Positions 44,228 to 51,800 of a stretch of 64,000 bases of DNA are shown in pieces. The stretch lies in assembly GCF_033001325.1 (NCBI RefSeq), contig NZ_CP133111.1:3736501-3800500 (forward strand), written 5' to 3'. Numbering within the stretch: the stretch's first letter is position 1; each line of letters begins with the position of its first letter. This DNA comes from Rhodopseudomonas sp. BAL398 (lineage in GTDB: Bacteria; Pseudomonadota; Alphaproteobacteria; Rhizobiales; Xanthobacteraceae). The translations under genes were made by a program, and so were the position numbers. The notes below the pieces were generated by a model, which was not told the DNA's origin, did not search any database, and saw only the letters and a list, made by a program, of their open reading frames with translations.

Positions 44228-45034
44228 CTAGTCGATGGCGACGATGACGTGCGCGGCGTCGAACAACGCGCAGGCCGGATCGCCGGGGGAAAGCTTCAAA
44301 TCGGCGGCACTGCGCGCGGTGATCGAGGCGGCCAGCGTCTTGTCGCCGCCGATGTCGAGCACGATCTCGGCATTGACAGCGGAAATATCGGCGCGCCGGA
44401 CCACGCCGCGCACGCAATTGCGCGCCGAGACCAGCGGCACCACATCGCCTGGCGAGATCAGCACGAACGGCGCCTTGATCAGCACGATCGCCTCGCGGCC
44501 GACGCACAGCCCGAGGCTGCGCACGCTCTCGCTTGTGAGCATCGCGTAGATCGTGGTGTCGTCCGACACCGCGACTGCGACTTCGGCGCTGAGCGTATCG
44601 GACTGGATCGCCGTGACGGTGCCGCGAAGGGCGTTGCGGGCGCTGGTTTTCATGAAAAATCCGGAGACGAGATTGAAGGGAGAGATCCCGGAGCCGGCGA
44701 GATCGGGCTCGAGGCTGCGAAACACCCGCGCCATTTCGGCCTCGAGCCGGCCGAACGCCTCGATCACCCGCAATCCCGTGGGCGTCAGAGCGGCGCCGCC
44801 GCCCTTGCTGCCGCCGGTCCGGGTTTCGAGCAGCGGCTGGCCAAACAGGTTGGTCATCGCATCGAGCCCGTCCCAGGCCGCCTTGTAGCTGAGCCCGACC
44901 GCCTTGGCGCCGGCGGTGATGCTGCCCTCGCGCGCCACCGCCTGCAGCAAGCGGATGCGCTCGCGCCCGACGCTGGCGACATCCTTGCTGCCAAGCGTCA
45001 CGGTGGCTTCGATCGGGAGCGTTTGCTGCGTCAT
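44228..45034 (-). CDS. modE: Molybdate-responsive regulator ModE
   Basis: A 268-residue transcription factor. The N-terminal winged helix (RIRLLQAVAREGSITAGAKA followed by VGLSYKAAWDGLDAMTNL) is joined to two Mop (di-Mop) domains, beginning SARNALRGTVTAIQSDTLSA and SARNCVRGVVRRADISAVNA. When molybdate binds, the dimer represses uptake genes. The start codon lies inside a ModE-type operator (45029-45053), implying tight autoregulation. It is the first gene of the mod operon and divergent from the cytochrome c peroxidase gene. Confidence 0.95.
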   Translation of the reverse strand: MTQQTLPIEATVTLGSKDVASVGRERIRLLQAVAREGSITAGAKAVGLSYKAAWDGLDAMTNLFGQPLLETRTGGSKGGGAALTPTGLRVIEAFGRLEAEMARVFRSLEPDLAGSGISPFNLVSGFFMKTSARNALRGTVTAIQSDTLSAEVAVAVSDDTTIYAMLTSESVRSLGLCVGREAIVLIKAPFVLISPGDVVPLVSARNCVRGVVRRADISAVNAEIVLDIGGDKTLAASITARSAADLKLSPGDPACALFDAAHVIVAID

Positions 45035-45053
45035 ATAGCCATTCTATATAACG
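45029..45053. promoter_or_regulatory. ModE-type operator overlapping the modE start codon
   Basis: Half-sites CGTCATATAG and CTATATAACG are separated by CCATT; 9 of 10 positions are symmetrical. It fits the known ModE operator, two TATATA-type half-sites with outer CG. The modE ATG (45032-45034 on the complement) lies within the left half, so bound ModE would block transcription start or elongation directly. Near-identical sites are at 47578 and 48501. Confidence 0.85.
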
Positions 45054-45116
45054 TGAAGATCGATCGGGCAATGCCGCTTTGGTACGACGCCGCGGAAACG
45101 CTGTTGCGACTTAGAA

Positions 45117-45130
45117 TTGATCTAAGTCAA
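45117..45130. promoter_or_regulatory. FNR/FixK-type box upstream of cytochrome c peroxidase
   Basis: TTGAT-CTAA-GTCAA, matching the FNR/FixK consensus TTGAT-N4-ATCAA except for one base. It lies 96 bp upstream of the peroxidase start codon, a distance that allows the usual placement at about -41.5. This predicts induction at low oxygen. Confidence 0.68.
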
Positions 45131-45226
45131 TGGATTTGAGAATTGCTTTCACTATCCAGGAGCCACGGGCGGCTGCACAGCTCCCAATGGAGCGGCAAGC
45201 AGCCTCGCCCGCCATTGGGGATTGCC

Positions 45227-46240
45227 ATGACAACCAACAAGCTTGCGCCGCTGGCAACAGCGCTCACTCTGTCGACGGCATTGCTGCTGTCGACCTGCCT
45301 CATCACCCGCGCCGCCGACGAGCCGATCTCGCCGATCGTGCCGGCGGTGGTCAAGAATCCGAAGCTCGTCGAGCTCGGCAAGAAGCTGTTCTTCGATCCG
45401 CGGCTGTCGAAATCCGGCTTCATCTCCTGCAATTCCTGCCACAACCTGTCGATGGGCGGCACCGACAATCTGAAAACCTCGATCGGGCACAATTGGAACA
45501 AGGGTCCGATCAACGCCCCGACGGTGCTGAATTCCAGCCTGAACGTCGCGCAATTCTGGGACGGCCGCGCCCTGACGCTGCAGGACCAGGCCGGCGGCCC
45601 GATCGCCAACCCCGGCGAAATGGCCTTCACCCATGACCTGGCGATCGCGTTCCTGAGCTCGGTGCCGGGCTATGTCGAGGAGTTCAAGTCGGCCTTCGGC
45701 AACGACAAGATCACCATCGAGGAAGCCACCCGCGCGATCGCCGCCTTCGAGGAAACCCTGGTGACGCCGAATTCGCGGTTCGACAAATGGCTGAAGGGCG
45801 ACAAGACGGCGATCACCCCGACCGAACTGGCCGGCTACGAATTGTTCAAGGATTCCGGCTGCACCGCCTGCCATAACGGCTCGGCGGTGGGCGGCAATAC
45901 GTTCCAGAAGATGGGGGTGGTCGAGCCGTACCAATCGGATAACCGGGCCGAGGGACGCATCGCCGTCACCAAGGAAGAGGCGGATCGCTTCAACTTCAAG
46001 GTGCCGACGCTGCGCAATGTCGAGCTGACCTATCCCTACTTCCATGACGGCGAGGCCGGCACCCTATCCAAGGCGGTGGATATCATGGGCCGGATCCAGC
46101 TCGGCAAGAAGTTCACCCCGGCCGAGAACGCCAAGATCGTCGCCTTTCTGAAGACGCTGACCGGCGATCAGCCCGACTTCAAGCTGCCGATCCTGCCGCC
46201 GTCGACCGACAAGACCGAGCCGCCGCACCCGTTCAACTGA
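45227..46240 (+). CDS. Di-haem cytochrome c peroxidase (CcpA/MauG family)
   Basis: A 337-residue periplasmic protein that reduces hydrogen peroxide with electrons from cytochrome c. The signal peptide is LAPLATALTLSTALLLSTCLITRAA. Two c-type haem sites are visible: CNSCH (high-potential/peroxidatic half order as in CcpA) and CTACH. Between them LGKKLFFDPRLSKSGFISC, TPNSRFDKWLKGD and YFHDGEAGTLSKAVDIM are family hallmarks. ATG 45227 has GGGGA upstream and starts the signal peptide; the longer frame does not. An FNR-type box precedes it. It is separated from the TorC-type gene by 123 bp. Confidence 0.92.
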   Translation: MTTNKLAPLATALTLSTALLLSTCLITRAADEPISPIVPAVVKNPKLVELGKKLFFDPRLSKSGFISCNSCHNLSMGGTDNLKTSIGHNWNKGPINAPTVLNSSLNVAQFWDGRALTLQDQAGGPIANPGEMAFTHDLAIAFLSSVPGYVEEFKSAFGNDKITIEEATRAIAAFEETLVTPNSRFDKWLKGDKTAITPTELAGYELFKDSGCTACHNGSAVGGNTFQKMGVVEPYQSDNRAEGRIAVTKEEADRFNFKVPTLRNVELTYPYFHDGEAGTLSKAVDIMGRIQLGKKFTPAENAKIVAFLKTLTGDQPDFKLPILPPSTDKTEPPHPFN

Positions 46241-46363
46241 GGCGTTCGGCACGACACGCCGCCGCCAAAGGCGCACAACATCGGGGGCAGACGGCGGCGG
46301 CGCCGGCTGCCTCCTTGCGTTGGCCCGGCCGCAGCGGCCGTCGCATCGCGGCGAGGAATGATC

Positions 46364-47509
46364 ATGCATTTCGGTTGGTTCGGATCGCGCCGGCGCTGGC
46401 CGCTGGCGGCGCTGGTGCTGGCGGCCGGTGCCGGCGTGGTCGGCTGGGGCGGCTTCAACATCGTGATGGAGGCCACCAACAGCCTGGAATTCTGCACCTC
46501 CTGCCACGCGATGCGCGACAATGTGTTCGCCGAGTACAAGACCACGGCGCACTATCGGAACGCCTCGGGCGTGCGGGCGATCTGTTCGGATTGCCATGTT
46601 CCGCGCGACTGGAGCCACAAGCTGGCGCGCAAGGTGATGGCCACCAAGGAGCTGTATCACTGGGCGGCCGGCAGCATCGATACACGGGAAAAATTCGAGG
46701 CCAGGCGCCACCGGCTGGCGCGCCGCGAATGGGACCGGATGCGGGCCAATGACAGCCGCGAATGCCGCAACTGCCATTCCTTCGCGGCGATGGACTTCCA
46801 CAAGCAGAGCACCAAGGCCGCGACCGCGATGGCGGCGGCGATGAAGGCTGGCAAGACCTGCATCGACTGCCACAAGGGCATCGCGCATCACCTCCCCGAC
46901 ATCAATGCCGACCATCGCGCGGCATTCGCCGCACTCGCCGCCGCCGCCGCGGCGTTGACGCCGGCGGTCGGCGCCACGCTCTACGCCATCGCGCCGATTC
47001 AGTTCCGGCTGGCCCGCGACGCCGCCGGTCCCGACGGCGAATTGGCGCCGGCGGCGGCCGTGACGGTACGGGCCATCGCCGGCGATGCGCTTCGCCTGAC
47101 GATCACCGGCTGGCAACGCGAGGGCTCGCCGGAACTGATGTATCGGCGCCAGGGCCAGCGGGTGTTGCTGGCGACGCTGTCGGAGCAAGCGGTGGCGCGC
47201 GTCGAAGCGCTGGATACCCTGACCGATCCCGGCTCCGACGAGGTCTGGACCCGCGTCCGGCTCCAGCTCTGGAGCAAGGCCGGCGGCTTCGTCACCTCGG
47301 TCGCGCCGCTTTGGCGGATCGCGGCGCAGATCAATGACGACAATTGCACGCTATGCCACGCACTGCATCCGCCGCAATACGCCAGCGCCAATGACTGGAT
47401 CGGCCATATCAATGCGATGCGGCGACTGACGCCGCTGAATCAGGACGAGGTCGCTCTGCTGCAATCCTACCTGCAGAACCATGCCCGCGACGCGGCGCCG
47501 TCGCCCTGA
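46364..47509 (+). CDS. Pentahaem c-type cytochrome, NapC/TorC family
   Basis: A 381-residue membrane-anchored quinol-oxidising cytochrome. One N-terminal helix (LAALVLAAGAGVVGWGGFNI) anchors it. Five CxxCH sites are present: CTSCH, CSDCH, CRNCH and CIDCH in the NapC/NirT-like half, and CTLCH in the C-terminal half, as in TorC/DorC. Such proteins pass electrons from quinol to periplasmic molybdenum reductases for TMAO or DMSO. No torA/dorA reductase is in the window, so it is an orphan donor, although it lies inside the molybdate regulon. GAGGA lies 6 nt before the chosen ATG; an ATG two codons earlier overlaps that site. Confidence 0.9.
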   Translation: MHFGWFGSRRRWPLAALVLAAGAGVVGWGGFNIVMEATNSLEFCTSCHAMRDNVFAEYKTTAHYRNASGVRAICSDCHVPRDWSHKLARKVMATKELYHWAAGSIDTREKFEARRHRLARREWDRMRANDSRECRNCHSFAAMDFHKQSTKAATAMAAAMKAGKTCIDCHKGIAHHLPDINADHRAAFAALAAAAAALTPAVGATLYAIAPIQFRLARDAAGPDGELAPAAAVTVRAIAGDALRLTITGWQREGSPELMYRRQGQRVLLATLSEQAVARVEALDTLTDPGSDEVWTRVRLQLWSKAGGFVTSVAPLWRIAAQINDDNCTLCHALHPPQYASANDWIGHINAMRRLTPLNQDEVALLQSYLQNHARDAAPSP

Positions 47510-47577
47510 TCCGACGCGCTGCCAACACGATGGCTGCCTGATCCGGGCGCCGCGGGTCCAAAGGGAGGGCTCGCAAG

Positions 47578-47602
47578 GGTCATATAGTCACTCTATACAA
47601 CG
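47578..47602. promoter_or_regulatory. ModE-type operator upstream of mop
   Basis: Half-sites GGTCATATAG and CTATACAACG with spacer TCACT. It has the same layout as the boxes at 45029 and 48501. It ends 43 bp before the mop start codon. In bacteria where mop genes are studied, molybdate-bound regulator can activate mop; activation or repression here is not decided by sequence. Confidence 0.82.
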
Positions 47603-47645
47603 GAACTCGCACGGCAAAGCCGGCCAAAATCCAACGGAGTATCCA

Positions 47646-47858
47646 ATGATGAAAATCAGTGCCCGCAACCAGCTCAAGGGGACCATCGTCGACGTCATCA
47701 AGGGCGCGACCACCTCGCATGTCCGGATCGACATCGGCGGCGGCGCGATCGTGACAGCCTCGATCACCAACGAGGCGGTCGACGAATTGCAGCTCGCCAA
47801 GGGCAAGCAGGCAATGGCGGTGGTCAAGGCCTCCGACGTTCTGGTCGCCATCGACTGA
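47646..47858 (+). CDS. mop: Molybdate-binding storage protein (molbindin)
   Basis: A 70-residue single-domain molbindin that assembles as a hexamer and stores molybdate in the cytoplasm. The sequence is the classic Mop domain: MKISARNQLKGTIVDVIKGA, then HVRIDIGGGAIVTASITNEA, and the end VVKASDVLVAID. The same fold occurs twice in the neighbouring ModE. GGAG lies about 6 nt before ATG 47646; ATG 47649 is equally possible. It is preceded by its own ModE-type box and followed by a strong hairpin. Confidence 0.95.
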   Translation: MMKISARNQLKGTIVDVIKGATTSHVRIDIGGGAIVTASITNEAVDELQLAKGKQAMAVVKASDVLVAID

Positions 47859-47872
47859 TCATCATTAGCAGG

Positions 47873-47910
47873 CGTGATCGGGCGACGCGGAAACGCGCCG
47901 CCCGATCACG
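47873..47910. terminator. Bidirectional terminator hairpin between mop and the second DUF2478 gene
   Basis: A perfect 12-bp stem, CGTGATCGGGCG with CGCCCGATCACG, plus an inner CGCG pairing. It lies in the 61-bp gap between convergent genes. Only weak T-tracts follow on either side (TTCC and ATCTCATTTC on the plus strand). Confidence 0.78.
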
Positions 47911-47919
47911 TTCCGCATC

Positions 47920-48486
47920 TCATTTCAGCGCGTCGCAATAAGTAATGTGAGGCCGCCCGATGCCGCGGCCGCGGGCCGACAGCGAAGCCCACCACGCCGC
48001 CAGCGCATCGGCGTCGCAGCGCAGCCGGACGCTCATGCCGTCGGCGAATTTGATCCAGTCGTCAAAGCGTCCGCTTGGCACCGCGATCACCACCGGCATA
48101 TCGGCGCTGAGCGCGCGGTCGATCAGATAGCTCAATCCCTTGCCCTCGCGCTCCAGGCGGCCGAAGCGGTTGACGATCAGCAGATCGGCGCCGGCGTCGA
48201 TGGCGCCGGCGACCTGCATGCCGGCGTCGATCAGGCGGCCGGTATCGAGCCGGCATCCCGTCGCCATCGGCCCGAGGTCCTGGAACAGCGGCAGCTGTTC
48301 GCCCGAATGCAACAGCAGCGCGGACAGCCGCTTCGAACCTGCTTCGCGGTGGCCGAACTGCACCAGACCGACCGCGCGGGCGCCCTGCCGATCCAGGGCA
48401 GCTGCGAAATCGCGCAACACCCGATCGGGATCCTGATCCGGCTCATACACCAGCGCGGCGAGATCGCATTGGGAATCAAAGGTCAC
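47920..48486 (-). CDS. DUF2478 protein, second paralogue, with its own ModE-type box
   Basis: A 188-residue DUF2478 protein. The N-terminal strand (CDLAALVYEPDQDPDRVLRD, like the P-loop-type start of NTPase folds but without a Walker A) is followed by QFGHREAGSKRLSALLLHSG. The shared core is LLIVNRFGRLEREGKGLSYL and the end VRLRCDADALAAWWASLS, which aligns with the protein at 40641. I place the start at GTG 48486, since AGGG lies 8-10 nt upstream and sequence before that is regulatory. A ModE-type operator begins 14 bp upstream. Molybdate-dependent regulation is therefore likely; the function is unknown. Confidence 0.78.
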   Translation of the reverse strand: MTFDSQCDLAALVYEPDQDPDRVLRDFAAALDRQGARAVGLVQFGHREAGSKRLSALLLHSGEQLPLFQDLGPMATGCRLDTGRLIDAGMQVAGAIDAGADLLIVNRFGRLEREGKGLSYLIDRALSADMPVVIAVPSGRFDDWIKFADGMSVRLRCDADALAAWWASLSARGRGIGRPHITYCDALK

Positions 48487-48500
48487 GGGCGTAGCCCTCA

Positions 48501-48525
48501 CGTCATGTAGCTTATCTATATAACG
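48501..48525. promoter_or_regulatory. ModE-type operator upstream of the second DUF2478 gene
   Basis: Half-sites CGTCATGTAG and CTATATAACG with spacer CTTAT. It is closely similar to the boxes at 45029 and 47578. Placed 14 bp from the start codon, it would act as a repressor site when molybdate is plentiful. Confidence 0.83.
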
Positions 48526-48660
48526 CAATTCTGGACGCCGGCAAATACCCCCTTCGCAGCATCGAGACCCAGCGCCTGGTCGGCGCGCATTGGCACGAGC
48601 CGCAATGGAATCCGCGCCGAGGGAAATTTTATTGCGCGAACCGCGGGTAATTCTTCGCTT

Positions 48661-48674
48661 TTGATGCGCATCAA
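48661..48674. promoter_or_regulatory. Perfect FixK/FNR box upstream of the PFOR operon
   Basis: TTGAT-GCGC-ATCAA, an exact match to the FNR/FixK/AadR consensus, 210 bp before the start codon of the large oxidoreductase gene. The 398-bp region 48487-48884 otherwise contains only the ModE-type box at its left end and no credible gene. It predicts expression under oxygen limitation, with a leader transcript of up to about 170 nt. Confidence 0.75.
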
Positions 48675-48884
48675 ATCGGCGGTATTTCCCCCGTGCTACT
48701 GCGCTGCACAACTTGGCGGAGGCTCGGCCAGCAGGCCCGACTGGTTCGCATGCGGTCAAATCTGAAAATCGAGATCGGTGGACCGGCCGCCGCGTGACGC
48801 AGCAGCCCTGGCTGTCGATGCATTTCCCGCCTCTCAAAGCGACGAACCGCGGGCTCGAGCGGTTGAAACACGGACGGACAGCAC

Positions 48885-51800
48885 ATGAACGCAAAATATC
48901 CCGGTCTTCCCAGCGTCATCCACGGCAATGGCGCGGTCGCGCAGGTCATGGGCCACGTTTGCGGCGGCGTCATCGGCTATCCGATCACGCCTTCGACCGA
49001 GATTTCGGAAATCTATGAGGCGTTCCGCTCCGCCGGCGGCTGTAACGTCTGGGGCAAGCACCCGTTCTTCTTCGAGCCCGAGGGCGAGCATTCGGCGCAG
49101 TCCGGCGCGCTCGGCGCCGCGCTGACCGGGGGCAAGTTCGTCTCCAACGCCTCGTCGAGCCAGGGCATCCTGTACGGGCTGGAATCGCATTACGTCACTG
49201 TCGGCAAGAAGGTCGGCGGCTTCGTGTTGCAGGTCGCCGCCCGCGTCGTGTCGAAGCATTCGCTCAATGTGATGGCCGGCCATGACGACGTCTACGCGCT
49301 GCTGTCGTCGGGCTACACCATCCTGTTCGGCGCCAATCCGCAGGAGGCCGCCGACCTCGCGGCGATCTCCTATAAAGTCAGCGCCACCTCGCTGATCCCG
49401 GTCGCCAATGCGATGGACGGCTTTGCCACCAGCCACATGCTGAGCGAAGCGCTGATGCCGGAGCCAGAGCTCTTGCGCGAATTCCTCGGCGATCCCGCCG
49501 GCCGGATCAAATGCCCGACGGTGGCGCAGGAGATGCTGTTCGGCGCCAAGGGCCGCGTGTTCCAGCTCAAGCAATATCTGGCGCGGCACGAGGGCGATTT
49601 CATCGCCTGCGACCTGACCAAGCTGAAGCTGCATCTCGACAGCCATGCCGACGCCATCGAATCCGACAATGACGGCGCGCTGATCGGCGCGACGCTGGAC
49701 TACGTGCCGGAAGAATTGCGCGGCCAATGGAAGCGGCAGTGGATCAACGCGCCCGAAAAGGGCACGCGGCAGCTGGTGCCGGCGCTGGTCGATATCGACA
49801 ATCCGGGCCTCACTGGCGGCGTGCAGAACCAGCCCGACTTCCAGGCCGGCGCCGTCGATCACCGCACCCATTTCGCCAATGCGGTGCCACGCTTCGTCAA
49901 CGAGGCGATGGCGGAATTTTCGGCGCTGACCGGGCGCGAATACAGACCGGTGATGACCTATATGTGCGACGACGCCGACACCGTTCTGGTCGGTCTCGGT
50001 TCGGTCACCGACGACGCCGAGGCGGTCGCGACCTATCTGCGCAGCCAGGGCAAGAAGGTCGGCGTGGTGGCGATCAAGCTGCTGCAGCCGTTCCCGGAGG
50101 CCGAACTGGTCGCCGCGCTGGCCGGCAAGAAGGCCGTCACCGTGCTGGAGCGCTCCGAAGTCACCGCGCTGACGCAATTCGTCACGCAGGCGCTGTGCAA
50201 GGCACGCGAAAACGCCGACGGCGTCCGCCATGCCGGGATTCCGCCGATCGACAAACTGCCGAAGCTCACCACCGCGATCTTCGGCCTCGGCGCCCATGAT
50301 CTGCAGCCGCGCCATCTGATCGCGGCCTACAAGAACATGGAGAATCCGACCACCAACGCGCCGTTCGTCTATCTCGGCACCCAGTTCTTCACCAAGACCC
50401 CGTCGCCCCGCATGGCGGTGCTTCAGGATCGGCTGAAGGCGGCCTATCCCGAAACCCAATTCATGGCGCTGTCGACCGAGGATAATCCGAGCCTGCTGCC
50501 GGCTTCGGCATTCCGGATCCGCTTCCACTCGATCGGCGGCTACGGCACCATCGCGTCGGGCAAGCTGCTGACCGACATTCTGGCCGGCGTGCTCGAATTG
50601 CACTCGAAATCAGCGCCGAAATACGGCTCGGAAAAGAGCGGCTCACCGACCAATTACTACATCACGCTGTCGCCGGAGCCGATCAAGATCACCAATGCCG
50701 AGCTCGAAGACGTCGAGATCGTGATCTCGCCGGACCATAAGGTGTTCGTCCACACCAGCCCGCTGCGCGGGCTGGTCGATGGCGGCACCTTCATTCTGCA
50801 ATCCAATCTGCCGGCGCTGGAGGTGTGGCGCGAACTGCCGGCCTCGGCGCGCAATACCATCCGCGACAAGAACATCCGCTTCTTCGTGATCGACGCCTTC
50901 GCGGTCGCCAAGCAACATGCGCCGACCGCCGAGCTCGAAACCCGAATGATGGGCATCGCCTTCATCGGCGCGGTGTGCGGCCATGTCGACCGCGTGGTGG
51001 CGGACACCTCGCAGGACGTCATTCTCACCAAGATCCGCCAGCAGATCGCCAAGAAGTTCGGCGCCAAGGGCGGCCCGGTGGTGGAAGGCAATATGGCGGT
51101 GATCCGCGAGGGCCTCGAAGCCACCCATCAGGTCGATTACGACGCGCCGGAATTCCGCGCCGCCGAAGTCAAACCCGCGGCAAAGACCAGCCACAACGTG
51201 TCGACCTCGGCGGCGATGTGCCGGATCGCCGCCCCGGCCTCGGCCGCGGGCTTCCTCGATCCGCAATATTACGACGACGTGATGGCCGCACCATTCCGCG
51301 ACGGCACCATCGCGGACGCGCCGGTGCTGCCCGGCGTCGGCCTGTTCATGCCGGCCGGAAGTGCCGCGATGAAGGACAAGGGCCTGTTCCGCCGCAACGT
51401 GCCGGAGTTCAATCCCGATCTGTGCACCGGCTGTCTGGAATGCGCGCTGGTCTGCCCGGATGCGGCGATCCCCAACGCGGTGCACGACATCCATGAATTG
51501 CTGACCACCGCGATCGGACAACTCGACATCGCGCCGGCGCAGCAGGACGCGCTGCGCGGCCAGGTGCCGGCGCTGACCGAGGCGATCCGCGAGATCTATC
51601 GCAGCAGCAAGGAGAACAGGACGCTGCACGACGTGGTGGCGCAAGTCGCGGCCACGTCCGACACCGACAACGCGACCTTGAAGCGCAATCTCAGCAAACT
51701 CGCCGCCGCCTTGCAGGTCTATCCGGTGGCGCGGACCCGGCCGTTCTTCGACGCGATGGAAAAGAGCCAGCCCGGCTCCGGCGGGCTGTATTCGGTCAGC

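Noticed and set aside
48591-48606. Sigma-54-like promoter TGGCACG-AGCC-GCAAT upstream of the PFOR-like gene
   Set aside because: The -24 part fits, but the -12 part should be TTGCA/T and reads GCAAT, without GC at the required spacing.
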